Assembly: GCA_963995505.1 (NCBI GenBank)
Contig: OZ023198.1
Span: forward strand, 6,286,558-6,350,557
Length of the DNA stretch: 64,000 nucleotides
DNA from: Hypericum androsaemum
Taxonomy: Eukaryota > Streptophyta > Magnoliopsida > Malpighiales > Hypericaceae
Direction: 5' to 3'
Below, piece after piece: positions 35,360 through 48,245 of this stretch. The notes beneath the pieces are model-generated. The model made no database searches. It was given only the letters and a program-made list of their open reading frames with translations, and was not told the origin of the DNA. Each line of letters starts with the position of its first letter. Position 1 is the first letter of the stretch. The translations under genes were made by a program, and so were the position numbers.

Positions 35360-35732
35360 TAGTGTTATCTTACCTTCAATCCTTCACTTGAGGCGACGAA
35401 CCACCGCGAGAGCTCGAAATTCGGAGGTGGTTGGCGCCAGGTCGGGAAACATTTGACGACTCACACATTTTTTTCTATGTTTTAGGATTGGGGATAAAAA
35501 TATGTATTTGAGAAATTTTGGGAAAAATTAGTTAAGAAATTGACCCAATTTTCTGATCTTACCTCTTCATTGGGTCAAACCTTATTAACCGGAAATTTCT
35601 GAGCTGAAAATCCATTCGAAGTGCCTGGTCTGACAGGATTTTAGGCGGTTCGTAAGCTAAGTATTTTTATCCTCAAACCCGGGATGGTATTCTATCTGAA
35701 TAGCAGTCAGACCGCCGGCCATTTTTTAAAAA
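33131..35732. other. Unassigned repetitive-looking intergenic region
   Basis: No recognised domain on either strand. It includes a poly-G run (about 34538-34547), a long T-rich stretch (34600-35150) and a (GA)n microsatellite at about 35301-35354. TGTTGGGGTAAAAATAGGGG at 33706 looks like a copia LTR start, but no matching end or partner was established. Confidence 0.4.
35301..35354. repeat. (GA)n microsatellite
   Basis: About 27 uninterrupted GA units. Confidence 0.95.
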
Positions 35733-36167
35733 GGGGAAATTATTCTGTAGCCCCTGGGGTTTGCTTAAATATACTAAAAAGTCTCCCATGTTTACACCCC
35801 GATGTCCCTCGTGTTTGATTTTATTATAATTTCGGGTCTCTGGTGCACGTTAGCAGCTATTTTTTCATTTTTGTCAATAAAATAACCAAAATACCCTTAG
35901 AACAAAAAATAATAAACTGTTGACATCATCTCTTCTTCTTCCTCCTAGCCAGTGACATCATCGTTTCTTCATTCCTCTTCAACGATTTAATAACTTAAAG
36001 AAGAATAGCTTCCAACTAAACAAACTTTCAATTAAACCAGATCAAGAACAACCAAGATCAAAATAAAATGCCGTTGTCTCCAATCCCAAAAACCCAGTTC
36101 AAACTTTCAATTAAACCCAGTTCTAACTAAATCTAAGATCAAGAACAACCCAGAACCAACGCCATCG

Positions 36168-36446
36168 TCACAAGTCCCAAAAATCCATCGTTATGGTGCT
36201 TGAAGATCCCGCCCTTGTATCAATAAGCCAGAGATGGTAGGGAGCGGCTCTGGGCACGAAGTGGCACTGGAAGCACCCGAAGTAGCTTCCCCAAAGTAAC
36301 AAGTGGCAGCTGTCGCACATCCCTGCCATCCCGGTCTCGCAGAGGTAGAACATGGCGATGGACTCCTCGAAGTTGAGTGTCCCATCCCCATCGGTGGCAA
36401 GCCCTCCTCCTGTAATTAATTGATCATCCAGTCTCCAACAAGTCAA
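36168..36446 (-). pseudogene. Captured EF-hand/zinc-domain gene fragment inside TIR element
   Basis: The minus-strand frame holds an EF-hand loop, TDGDGTLNFEESIAMFYL, directly followed by a Cys-rich stretch, CDSCHLLLWGSYFGCFQC. This combination is known in a family of plant EF-hand proteins with a ZZ-like domain. GC content and codon use differ from the AT-rich TIRs around it. Only part of one gene is present, without a clear start or partner exons. The likely explanation is gene capture by a Mutator-like element (Pack-MULE). Confidence 0.5.
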
Positions 36447-36486
36447 ACGACGCAGCCCACATGACCACCGGCCCCGAGGCCAAGAG

Positions 36487-39401
36487 TGTCACGACCCAAA
36501 TTTGGGGTTGGTGACCGGCGCTAGACCCTAACCCGTTTACAAAACCAAATACGTCTTGCCAGCCTCAAAATATATTTTGACTTTACAAAGTCTCATTCAA
36601 ATACAATTATTTTTTACATTTATCCCAGGATCTAATTGAACTCGGTGGCTACGGAGCTGCTAGACAAAGAACCTGCAAAATTGGAGAGAAGGGGGGGTGA
36701 GTGTTTTGGAATTCTCCGTAAGCATATAGAACATAACATATCAGTTATGTCAGATATATGTGGGAGAGACAGAATTTAACTATGTCCCACATCAAACCTA
36801 ACCAATACGAACACAAAGTTAAGACAACAAAAGACCATCTCACAAATAAGGTCATCAAGCAATCACATATCAAACATAACCAAAATTTCAGATAGACCTT
36901 CACAAACGTATAACACATATCAGATGGACTTCAGATAGGTCTAGATAGTGTCACTCCCACGCTAACATGAGGATACCATATCTTAAAGGCGCCATCAGAA
37001 ACCAACCCGCCGGCCAAACATATCATATCATATCATATTAGAATCCTTGTATCCTCAGTATATGTGCACATATGCCAACAGACCCGGTTGGTCACAGGTA
37101 GACCTCAACATCCGTCATCCACAAACAACGTACTAAACATACCAAAATTCACATAGACCAAAACATATTGGTCATATATTCATAAACATATCAAAGTAGC
37201 CCCAAGCTAGAAAACATATGTTCTCTAGCTGGCCATACACATATGCCACGTATTTCACAAATCTGACCCAAGTAAGACCAAACATAACACATATGAACAA
37301 GATGATAAATAAAACCCATATGCATAAGACGCACATACTTAAGTCCTAAAACATGCACATATACCAAACAAACCAAAGCTGACATGATCTATATGCTTAC
37401 TCTAATGAAGACCGCTCTGCGAATGCTCATTCCCAATTCAATTCTACTTTCACTTTGTACCTTCGTCCACCCTTCTTCCCAAGCTTATTTCTTCCACCAA
37501 GAACCTTGTGGAAGCTTCACATACTCTATATAACAATTTCCAATCACAAAGTGAGGTCATCTCCTCACTTCCCCAAGCAAATCACTTCCAACACTTAAAA
37601 ATAACCAACTTTGGCACAATCGACAACCAACGTCAAAAATAACTTAAGTCCATCAAAGTCGCTTACATCCTTTCAGTCACTGGTCCATCATTAACTTACC
37701 AATATGTACAATAATTGTTTGTGATCATAATTTCATAAAAAGATCTATTTTGGCCAACCGAACACACACTGAGCACAAGGTAAGGCCATTCACACTAACT
37801 TCGGTAAGCATCCCTTATAACTCAATATTATACAAGACCAAGTCCATATCTTCATCAAAATAACACTTCTCTATTCTTTCATCATCACACCAAGTCCAAA
37901 AACCAACTTATAATTCCAAATAATTCACTTATCAAGTCGTTACTCTCAAATCACCTTAATTCTGAACTCAGGCAGATAGTCTATCTTCCAATCATGTTTT
38001 CAGGATGATCTGTTTATCCAAATCAGACATATAATATATCATTAGAAATCTCTTTAAGTCCTCTACAATCTGTATGAAGATACCAAACTCAAATTCGGAG
38101 TCCAAATAGACTTACCAAATACTTCTTTCTAACTACCTCGACTGTATACTCCAGCAAATAGTCCGTTGTCTAAAATACATTTTAGGTCGATTCCTTTATC
38201 CAATTATGACCAATCATATATGGTTAGAAAGATCTTGAAGTCCTATACAACGCTCGTGAAGATATAGAAGTCCAATTCCAAGCCAAAGGACATATACCGA
38301 ATACTTCTTTGTCCACCAGCTCACTTGTATACTTTAGTTATTTAGTCTACCATTCAAAACCAATTTCTCATTGATTTCTTAATCCAAATAGGACATATAA
38401 TATACGGTTAGAAAGCTCATTGAGTTCTCTACAACCTTTGAGAAGACTGTAAATTGCAAATTAAAGCAAAACCCACTTACCGAACCATTCTTTTTGACCT
38501 ACTTCTTTCTCTTTCTTCTATCTCTCTCTCTTCTTTTTCTTCTCTTTCATTTTGTGACTTATCTCCAGAGTTTCTTGCCTCTTCCTTTAATTTTCTGAGT
38601 CCTAAAAGAGTGTAGGTGAGTCACCATCCAGTATGACTCACGTTCTCAACTAATTCTAACAAATTTGCAAGTGGTGAAAGATGATTGGTTCCAACCTACC
38701 ATGTGGTCCAATCAGGAGGTAGCAAATTGAGTCTAATTTTTTACCAACTTCAGTTACTTATTTCTCAAGATTGTTTTCTGGTCAATTGTAGATCTATGTG
38801 TCTAGTTTTCGGATCATATTTATTTATAGTATTTGGAGCAAAATTGAGACTGTTATGTCCATTTTACCGAACACGTATCAATGCTATCCAAACTTGACCA
38901 ACTAACTTAATAACCCTTGAGAATTATTTATGTAGGCTTTGTTGAGATTGATCTAGAATCCTTAGAAGACTAAATCATGTCTATACACACTTCATAAAAG
39001 TGTAGGAACTTAAATTCTTGTTGAAATAAAGATCGAGAAGTCCAACCGAAACGCTTTAAGAATCGACAACACAATATGTCATTTATCCAGTTGCTAGGCT
39101 TGGTCCAAATTGCTAGCATGACAAACCCATGTCTTTCTAAAGATTATAGGTCCATATCTCACCTTTCAATACCATTTTGAATCATCTTCTTTGAATCCTT
39201 GATGAATAACTTGATATCAATTTCTCACATCATGCTCGGAACCTCCAAGGTAGTCCGATAATAACAATCCTTCTCTTCCAACTATCTTTGGCACCCTATT
39301 TACATAGCAATCTTACTCCAAATACTAATCTAATATGTCATTATGACTAAGTATACTTCACTTAAGTCGGACAAATATTATTAAAGAACTAGGGTATTAC
39401 A
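36487..39401 (-). repeat. 3' LTR (about 2.9 kb)
   Basis: Pairs along its whole length with 52610-55476, with scattered substitutions and small indels. It has a short CATAT repeat at about 37020-37040. No ORF of note. The inner edge abuts a polypurine tract on the minus strand. Confidence 0.88.
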
Positions 39402-39414
39402 TTCTCCCCTCCTT
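39402..39414 (-). other. Polypurine tract
   Basis: The plus strand reads TTCTCCCCTCCTT, which is AAGGAGGGGAGAA on the coding strand directly before the LTR start. This is the plus-strand primer position of a retrotransposon. Confidence 0.75.
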
Positions 39415-40743
39415 ATAAAAATTCGTCCCCGAATTTACTTCTATTTGAAAGTTCACTCACATTGCTATGTAATAGGTGTGACTATTTCAAAATATCTCTT
39501 TTAAGTCTCATATGCCCTTTGCAAGTTGAGTGGTCCTTACTTATCTCCAATGTCTATCACCTAATCTTGAAATGTCCATCATAATTATAATGGTCCTAAC
39601 TTTTCCGAATGTTGATCACAATAGCTCACATCATATCTTTAAATATTTGAGTCACTAAGAGAACTTATCAGCATCATAAGTTTTCTTTGCCCAAGGAAAT
39701 AAGGTGACTTAGTCAATTTATCCATTACCACCCACGTATAACCATAACTCCTCCGAGTAATTGGAAGCTCTCCAAATACATTCATCTTGATCATCTCATA
39801 CTATCATGCTACATCTCCTATATCTATACCACCAAAATACGATACACCATTTTTTCAAAGTTGCAAGCTTGGCAATCCATCATTTCCAACTTGTATCACA
39901 AGCTCACTAGTCCTTGGGTTCTTACATTGAGATTCCATAACTCAATCTCGAAAGATAGGTCATTTGTGAACTTATGTGACAAGCTTAGGCAATTCCTTAA
40001 TAGTCTCAAATTCTAACTTAACTCTTACTTCACAAAATTTTGTAATCCAAAACAAATGATCTCCAACTTCTCTTCATATGAAATATGCCTTGGTGCCTTA
40101 AGTGTAAAGACCATGGTTTTCATCTCTGGATAATTTTTCTCATTCTTCTTTATTTGACCCACAAAAATAGGCACATTCTCTTGTTGTGTAATGTTACACC
40201 TCGAACCCACTCTTGGGCAGAACATGTCTGAGATCCAATACATTTTGCATCCAAAACTAAATCATAGAAAATTTGGCACGTACTTGGTATTTTCACATTA
40301 TTAACAATACCAATCTGAGATGTTTATGATGTTCTTCCAAAATATTCAGATACTCCACCAAAAGAATCAACTTCATATTCAACTTCCTTTCTCTTACTTC
40401 CTTCCCCTAATCCAAGTATCCATATCAACCATTATATATCAGCATATATCAAATCCAAGAATTCACTTAATACCAAATTCTGACACATCAAAGTCTTATC
40501 ATATGCATCCTTCCTTTTTATAGTATATATCCGAGCCTCACTTCGAGCTAAACCATAACCATAAACTATTAATATTTGTGACATTTGTTGGACTCACAAT
40601 GGCATACACTCATGCATATAGTGAGGTTCTATCAAATCAAATGATATGGCCCAAGTTATAAATTCATAAGAATATATCAATTATATAAGGGTGTTCTGAT
40701 AATATGCTGGCCAGTCACATAATCAAAATCTACCCGAAGAAAG
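39415..40743 (-). pseudogene. Degenerate gypsy pol remnant (integrase and post-integrase)
   Basis: Minus-strand scraps such as WVVMDKLTKSPYFL (about 39760-39715, integrase core-like) and ISYEEKLEIICFGLQNFV (about 40080-40030, similar to the chromo-adjacent tail) are visible. Stops and frameshifts are everywhere. The tail-like piece lies on the wrong side of the integrase piece for a simple element, so the region may itself be rearranged. Confidence 0.5.
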
Positions 40744-40762
40744 ATTATATATATATATATAT

Positions 40763-41230
40763 GAAGATACTATCAGACAACTGGAAGCCCGGATAGTACT
40801 CCTGCAACAACAGAATGATCAACAGATCCGACACCTAGAAGAAAAGAGACAAGAAGCCGAGCAAAAAGCCCTGTCTGCAGGAATCACAGCCCAGAAGAAT
40901 GAACAAACAGTTAATATAATGGAGAAAATGGTGGCCAAACTCAATAAAGCAGGAACAGAACTAAGAAAAAAGCGATACGATACTGAATCAAAACTCTCAG
41001 TATCCAGAGGTCCTAACAGAGACTTCAAACAGCTAAAGGCAAGATTGCTAGATTTACCAGCTCAGCAGGTTCTCCAGCCACTCTTTGATGAATGGCCCGA
41101 GGGAGAAGAACTGATAAAAAAGAAAACAGAAGAAAGCCATCTTGAAGACCTCATTAAAGCACAACAAGATCTGGCAAGAATCCATCTTAAAGAAGCAAGT
41201 TGGACTTTTCGGGGATTAGATTTTCTTTAA
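40763..41230 (+). pseudogene. Pararetroviral transactivator, C-terminal coiled-coil fragment
   Basis: Plus-strand copy of the Gln/Glu-rich coiled-coil tail (LEEKRQEAEQKALSAG). It is followed by a unique stretch ending at 41230. The N-terminal viroplasmin domain is missing. Confidence 0.65.
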
Positions 41231-41269
41231 GCATAAGAAGCAGATTTCTCTAAAATAATAATTACACTG

Positions 41270-41580
41270 ATATCGTCTATCTATTGCTGGATATAATCTG
41301 CAGTTATAACAGCTTATATGATTATTTTCCCTATTCCTAATCCATTCGTGGGGGCAGTTTGGTTCTTCTGTATTCATGTATGTATATGTTATTTTAGGGT
41401 TATCTTTATCGGATTCACTAGTTGTACTATAGATGGAGTTATCAGAATCATCTGTTTTTATGTTCTGTATTTCATATTCTCCTAACTATTCTACTAAGTT
41501 GGATTTTTCCAAATTTTTTGCCTTGTTAGGGCATCTATTGGCTAGATGATCTGGATCACCGCAAATAAAACAGGTACATT
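41270..41580 (-). pseudogene. Pararetroviral capsid C-terminus with CCHC zinc knuckle
   Basis: The minus strand shows C-x2-C-x4-H-x4-C (CFICGDPDHLANRC) near 41585-41540, the nucleic-acid-binding knuckle of caulimovirid coats. It is joined upstream to an RT start, which is not the viral order. A stop follows about 20 codons later. Confidence 0.75.
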
Positions 41581-42455
41581 TTCTTTTTTAATTTCACTAT
41601 AATTTCTAACTATGAAAGCCGCAGATCTATGGGGGCTTTCGGATCTTCTGATTAAGTTATGTTTGAGCATTTCTGGGATTTGATTTCTAAATTCTTTTTT
41701 ATCTAAAGGGTTATAGTCTATATTGGCCGTAAAAATTCTTATATCAGGATTTTTAACTTTCATTTTTGCTAAATATTTTATTCTAGATTTAGTTATATCA
41801 TCTCCTATTAGTCCTAATTTTTCTAGTTTTTGGATCTTAGGATAGTTAACGCTATTCTTTAGGTCTGGTCCTTTTTCTAATTCATGTGACAATATTTTTC
41901 CTAGCATTTGATTTGCTTCATTTTCTATATTACTAGATTGAATATTTTTAGTTGCCAAAAAATCTAACTGTGATTGTCCACCACGCTTTCGAGCGAATTC
42001 TGATGTCTAGATATATTTATTAGTGGGAAAGAAATAGACATGTTTGCTAATTGTAATACAATGACGAGCTATAGTAAGACTACCATTTAAACTGCAGAGA
42101 AAATTAATTCCTAGCAGAAATTCTTCACTATGAGTTTCTTCTGGTGCAATATTTACTTGTGGTAATTCATATTTAGTACTATAATTACCTGCAAAATCTA
42201 AGAATTGAATTCCGGTTGATTCTAAGCAGTGGGACAAGGTTAACAGCCTATTTTCTACCGTTCAGGTTATAATTTTATATTTTAACAGTTTATGATATTG
42301 CTTGGGAATCATACTGTATCCTATTAAGCTTTTAGTACTGCCTGTGTCTAAAATTGCTATTAAGTCTAAGAACTTATTATTAGCTAACCATACTCGACAT
42401 TTTAAGGTTATTAAACTTGCTATACAGTCGCCAATTCTTTAGGTCTCGTCCTTTT
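41581..42455 (-). pseudogene. Pararetroviral protease and RT entry region
   Basis: The minus strand shows the retropepsin signature DTGST near 42345, followed by a normal protease/RT linker and the RT entry stretch ending near 41585. A stop at about 42005 splits it. The palm motifs are not in this fragment; they occur at 50441-50855. Confidence 0.75.
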
Positions 42456-42702
42456 TCTAATTCTTGTGACAACATTTTTCCTAGCATTTGATATGCTTCA
42501 TTTTCTATATTACTAGATTGAATATTTTTAGTTGCCAAAAAATCTAACTGTGATTGTCCACCACGCTTTCGAGCGAACTCTGATGTCTGGATATATTTAT
42601 TAGTGGGAAAGGAATAGACATGTTTGCTAATTGTAATACAATTGCGAGCTATAGTAAGACTACCATTTAAACTGCAGAGAAAATTAATTCCTAGCAGAAA
42701 TT
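42440..42702 (-). repeat. Direct duplication of protease/RT linker
   Basis: About 260 bp repeat 41862-42122 with few changes in the same orientation, offset by about 580 bp. Confidence 0.85.
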
Positions 42703-43845
42703 TCCTTCTCTAAGGAGTCATAGATTTTTCCATCCTCGTGGTATTGGCAGACATGCTGGATTCTGTAGTAATCTGTATACCTCAGGGTTTCTAATCTCAG
42801 TAATATCATAAAGAGATGGTGCATCTAGGTTTAAGTCTGTTTCTTCAAATTCTGTTTCATCCAACAGAATTATTCTCTTCTTGGCCGGGATATCGTCTAG
42901 CTTTTTTCTTAGTTCTGTTCCTGCTTTATTGAGTTTGGCCACCATTTTCTCCATTATATTAACTGTTTGTTCATTCTTCTGGGCTGTGATTCCTGCAGAC
43001 AGGGCTTTTTGCTCGGCTTCTTGTCTCTGTTCTTCTAGGTGTCAGATCTGTTGATCATTCTGTTGTTGCAGAAGTACTATCTGGGCTTCCAGTTGTCTAA
43101 TAGTATCTTTATGTCTAATAACAATCTGGGTAGGCTCTTCTCTAGTTACATCAGAGAAGGGTCTAACAACCTCTGGTTCTATAAAAAAGTTAGGCCCAAA
43201 AGATTTTCGGGCTTCTTCAAAGGCCTCTGCAAAACTATAATAGCCCTTATATAGAGGCTGGTTACATAAGATATATTTTCTAACTGTATCAAAACTATTA
43301 AACAGTCCTATTTTTAACCCTCTATATATAACATAATGAGTAAATTTCTTTTTATAGGTTTTGGGGGTATTTTTTGAAAAATACATACTAAGTGCATTTA
43401 AGCACTGTACTTTGAAATTAGTAGCAGCTCCAGCTGTCTGTATATGCCACAGGTTGTCAAGAAGACATTGCTGTGACCTGTCTATAGAGAACCCCGAGAA
43501 GGGTCTAAATTTTGTGTTCCCTATATCTGGGAATTCTGTTAGGGAGATGGTCCCAAATCTAATCTGTTTATGCTGTGAAATTGCTGGATTTGCAGAGGGA
43601 AATGAGGCCCCACTTGCAATTCCTTCTGTATATACTGGCATGGCCAGGTTATTTCTGTAAATGATATTGGCTGAGGTTCCAGCCGTATCTAATTGTATTG
43701 TCTGTAAATTTTGAATACTTGATTCCTCTTTTTTCTGTGTAGTCTGTGGAATCATGGGGCTTTGGGTACTTGGCCCTTCGCCTTCCACTTTTTCTTTGTC
43801 TTTAGGTTTAATAACCTTTTTCTTCATGTTGTTTTCCTGCATCAT
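42703..43845 (-). pseudogene. Pararetroviral transactivator/viroplasmin ORF, stop-interrupted
   Basis: The longest minus-strand frame (43845-43042) contains a viroplasmin-type RNase H1-N-like domain (about residues 165-215, with YVIYRGLKIGLFNSF) followed by a Gln-rich coiled coil. A TGA at 43042-43044 interrupts the coiled coil, and the frame then continues to about 42720. Caulimovirid proteins of this type act in translational reinitiation and inclusion bodies. This copy is broken. Confidence 0.8.
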
Positions 43846-43904
43846 TAAATAATTTATTAATACTTCTAGATAATAAATCTACCAAACTATTATTCTTTCC
43901 TTTA

Positions 43905-44225
43905 ATATGTTCGAATTCTATGGAATAATTCTGTTGGATGAAAAAAAATTTGAAGAAACATACTTAAACCTAGATGCACCATCTCTTTATGACATTACTG
44001 AGATTAGAAACCCTGAGGTATACAGATTACTCCTTGGAGAAGGACATTATACACAGATCTGGAGTACAAACTAGTGGCGGATGATCCTACCACACAGTGG
44101 TGATGGAGGCCTTCTAGAAGAAAACCATATTATTAACATAGAAGAAGAAAGACAGATGGAACTAGAAGCTGCTAGTATAACAAGCGGTGACGTGTCCATT
44201 CCTGACACGCATAGAGCAGATTAGT
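43905..44225 (+). pseudogene. Transactivator tail on plus strand leading into promoter
   Basis: A short plus-strand fragment shares LNLDAPSLYDITEIRNPEVY with the minus-strand copy at about 42830. It is frame-broken and ends near the viral promoter. Confidence 0.65.
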
Positions 44226-44400
44226 GTCAATTATTGCAATAGACGTAAGGGATGACGCTTTGTATCAATTATTAGCCAATCCCTGTTGATAGTGCGCCTG
44301 CATGCGTACCTTTTCTTTTGCCAGCTGTAAAAATAGATGCTCTCTGTCTTAGCTTTTTGTCTGTAGTTTTTCTATTTAAGGGGCTTACCCCCATTCTTGT
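44226..44400 (+). promoter_or_regulatory. Pararetroviral promoter with as-1-like element
   Basis: ACGTAAGGGATGACGC (44243-44258) closely resembles the as-1 element of 35S-type promoters, which TGA bZIP factors bind. A TATA-like CTATTTAAGG lies about 115 bp downstream (44372-44381). The viral leader follows. A second copy in reverse orientation lies at 50045-50275. Confidence 0.8.
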
Positions 44401-44668
44401 AAACACACGAAATAAGAAAAAAACCCGAATAGAAAAACATCGAAAGATTTCCATCATGAGCACTTAATTCTCCACTCTCTGTTAGTTCAAGTTCGATAGC
44501 TTCTAGGCCTCAATAGTCGCAAGCCTTAAGCTTTAAAAAAAAGAAGAAGAGTCAGTCGAACCGGCGATTGCACATACTCCCCTGTCGGCTCAGTCCTCCT
44601 ACCCGCTGTAAGCTCTCGCTCCTCTGTTCTGTTTTCTCTTTCTTTCTTCCGGCCATACACCCCCTTAT

Positions 44669-44682
44669 TGGTATCTGAGCCA
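44669..44682 (+). other. Pararetroviral tRNA-Met primer-binding site, copy 1
   Basis: TGGTATCTGAGCCA in the leader, the minus-strand start site of caulimovirids. One base differs from copy 2 at 47662-47675 (TGGTATCAGAGCCA). Confidence 0.85.
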
Positions 44683-44834
44683 GCAAAGATATTCGAGGTC
44701 AAAAGAACAAGACAGGCTCAGTGAAGGTAGCTGTGTTAGGCATAAAACCTGTGTTGATGCTGAGAACCCGCTTGTGTGAGATTTAGATTATCCGTGTTTG
44801 TTCTTGATCTTGGTTTGGGGATTGTTTTGCCTTT

Positions 44835-45505
44835 ATGCTTTTTTGCTTATGTTTTCTCTGTCTTAAGGCTTGCTATCCATTTAAAAGAAGCTATAACTTG
44901 ACTAACAGGAAGAATACTCATCATTCACTACTCTCGTCATTAAAAATTGCGACCAGTAAAAAACATTTGGACTACTTGGATCTGGAACTTGGTTCCAAAG
45001 AAAAATCAAAAATAATATTAGAAGGATACGAATTAGTTTGTCATTTTGATAGAACTTTTGAACACAAGTTATACAGTAATAATAATCATTTAAATAGTCT
45101 GACTGACTTAATAGTTAGTCTAGGAGTTCGCTTAGAAGATGAAAGAGAATTAAATACTAGAAATTATAATAATTTGACAGAAGTAATTACTGAAGTAAAT
45201 AGATTATTAAAAATATCCATAGAAAATCAAAATTATATTAAAAATTAGAACAAACAGATTATCTTAGAAATTAAAAAACTAAGTATACTTGCAGAAAAAC
45301 CTAAAAAGAACGAGATAGAACTAAAACCAGTCTTAGGAGAATTAGAAAAGCTAGCAGAAAATATTAAAAAAATAAAAGACGAAAATCATAGTAAGGTAGA
45401 AATAAACGGCTTAACTAAAGCTTTAGAAAAGTTAAATCTAGAACAAAGCGAAAGACCTAGAAAAGATATTTTGCCCCCAAAATATATTCACTGGTTACCC
45501 AAAAA
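44835..45505 (+). pseudogene. Pararetroviral N-terminal coiled ORF
   Basis: The frame 44835-45248 and its continuation past a TAG at 45247-45249 encode a Lys/Glu/Asn-rich, coiled-coil-like protein of unknown role, ending at the movement-protein ATG (45506). A second, shorter copy is at 47973-48215. Confidence 0.6.
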
Positions 45506-47465
45506 ATGACTACGCCATTTAGTGGAAGACCATATCGAAGCGGAACTATAATAGAACCAGCTAGGAATAGTGTAAGTGATAATATCTCCATAGATTCATT
45601 TTTAGGAAGGCTCCTCAGAGGATCGGGAAGTAATAGTACTCAGGACGTGGTTCAGTTAGAAGAAGAAATAGATGTAGAAAGAAATCTAGAACTTTATAAT
45701 AATGCTCAAGTAGATGCTTTAAATCCCAGAACTTTGTATCAGACAGGAATTCTCAATGTACGGACAGTACTAGTAAGAAGTAATAGAGAAGAAAGCTTAA
45801 GAATCGTAGATAATGCAGAAGAAATAAAATTATTTACTCTAGAAACTTTAAAATGACTAAAATAATCAGGAAAAAGGTTTGTACATGTAGGATTAATTGT
45901 AATAGGAATCAAAGGATTAGGAAGAAAAGCGTTAGGAATAAAGGCTTTGGTTCTAATTTTAGACAGATCTTGGCAAACAGATTTAAAGAAAGCTATAATA
46001 GCAGGAATGGAAGTAGATATGACAAAAATAGTGCACTGTTCTATTGTTCCCTCGCTGTATTAAAAGATATTAAAGATCTTAAAAATCTAAAAATAGGATT
46101 AAAAACAAGAGGATATGAGAATTTCATAGGAAATAATCTGGTAATAAGCATAAGTATATTAGGAAAAGCAAGTAATAGATCTGGAATGAAATTTAAAGTA
46201 GATATAGAAGGAATAGTGCAGAACTTAGCAAGTAAAGGAGTTAAAATGATATATCCCGTTAAAATCGATCCAGAAGAATTAGCAGGATTAGAATGGTCTT
46301 TGAATGAGTTTTCAGGACCAGGAAATAGAATTATGGTTCCCGAACGAAGTATATTATACGAAAACACAGATGGATCTTATGGTCTAAGATTCAATGAATA
46401 CAAAGGAAAAGAAGTAAAGGAAGATCATGAAAATATAGATAGTGATGAAAAAACTAACTTAATGAATTTCGAATTTGAAGAAGAGGATGAACCATTAGGA
46501 GACCCTATCTATGATACAGAAAATGAGCAAGAAATGTTGGACCTAGAAGAAACAATAGGTTATAGCTGCTACGAGCAAGAAAATGATAACTTAGAAGAAA
46601 TAAGCCTAGAAGAAACAGCAGGATTTAAAACAGAAGAAATAAGTGTAAACATACATCAAATAATAAACAGAAAATTCATCGAATTAAATATACAAGATCA
46701 GGTAGATGATATGCTAATAGAATGTATGACACGATTAGGAATGAGTTATGAAGAAGCTTATAATAAATTAAATGAATACTTTAATTTACCAATAGTCACA
46801 GACATTGTAAACGGTAAAAGCTTAATCAACGATTTTTACAAACCAGAATCAAATTATATGGACCAAGCAATGTTACCAATTGATAGAGGAACTAAAAGAC
46901 CAAAACCAGAATTTACAACTCCTGGAACATCAGGCACAGAAAGATCGGGACGAGAGCCCTGGCTCCCACCATCAGTTGCATACCAAGGAGAATCTAACCC
47001 TAGAGGATGAGGATCTAGAATGCCAATAGGAAAACTATATAGTTCTGACATGTTACTTATAGAACAACAACATCCACAGCTATGGCCAGACGAAGTCCTG
47101 GTATGGGAACAAACAGTTGTTAGGAATTGGGAAACGAATAAAAGATCAGACATAGATATGTTTTCTTATCTAGAAACAACATTAGGACCAACAACATTAG
47201 GATTTTGGCAAAGTAAGAAAGCTAAGCATCCCGAAGAAATTAATACATTAAAATCATTAGGAGATAATCCCTATAACTTCACAAGTCAAATTAGAATCTT
47301 ATTATTATGAGTTGACCCAGCAAAAGAAAATACATTTATACAAGATACGGCAGTAAGAAACTTAGAATAGTTAAGTATAACAGACTTTAAATACATCAAA
47401 GAATTTAGTTCCGATTTTGCTAGATTATTGGCACAAACCGGAAGAGCTATGGATGATAATCTCTA
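45506..47465 (+). pseudogene. Pararetroviral movement protein-capsid region
   Basis: ATG 45506 opens a frame related to the 30K movement superfamily, broken by a TGA at about 45854 and a frameshift. The second frame (45853-47010) carries the rest of the movement protein, a long acidic linker and the start of the capsid, then a TGA at about 47008. The capsid core (WPDEVLVWEQTVVRNWE) lies in 47020-47310, followed by more stops. It ends at a false join to leader sequence at about 47465. This is the longest plus-strand run of the cluster. Confidence 0.8.
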
Positions 47466-48245
47466 TAACACTCTCTGTTAGTTCAAGTTCGATAGCTTCT
47501 AGGCCTCAATAGTCGTAAGCCTTAAGCTTAAAAAAAAGAAGAGTCAGTCGAACCGGCGATTGCACATACTCCCCCGTCGGCTCAGTCCTTCTACCCGCTG
47601 TAAGCTCTCGCTCCTCCATTCTGTTTTCTCTTTCTTTCTTCCGGCCATACACCCCCCTTATTGGTATCAGAGCCAGCAAAGATATTCGAGGTCAAAAGAA
47701 CAAGACAGGCTCAGTGAAGGTAGCCGTGTTAGGCATAAAACCTGTGTTGATGCTGAGAACCCGCATGTGTGAGATTTAGATTATCTATGTTTGTTCTTGA
47801 TCTTGGTTTGGGGATTGTTTTGCCTTTATGCTTTTTCGCTTATGTTTTCTCTTATGTTTTCTCTGTCTTAAGGTTTGCTATCCATTTAAAAGAAGCTATA
47901 ACTTGACTAACAGGGAAGAATACTCATCATTCACTACTCTCGTCTTTAAAAATTACGACCAGTAAAAAACATTTGGACTACTTGGATCTGGAACTTGGTT
48001 CCAAAGAAAAATCAAAAATAATATTAGAAGGATACGAATTAGTTTGTCATTTTGATAGAACCTTTGAACACAAGTTCCACAGTAATAATAATTATTTAAA
48101 TAGTCTGATTAACTTAATAGTTAGTATAGGAGTTCACTTAGAAGCTGAAAAAGAATTAAATACTAGAAATTATAATAATTTGACAGAAGTAATTACTGAA
48201 GTAAATAGATTATAAAAAATATCCATAGAAAATCAAAATTATATT
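47466..48245 (+). repeat. Duplicated viral leader with PBS copy 2
   Basis: Repeats 44473-45240 almost base for base (CTCTGTTAGTTCAAGTTCGA onward), with the tRNA-Met site at 47662-47675. It lacks the upstream promoter and ends in an inverted join to a movement-protein copy. Confidence 0.85.
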
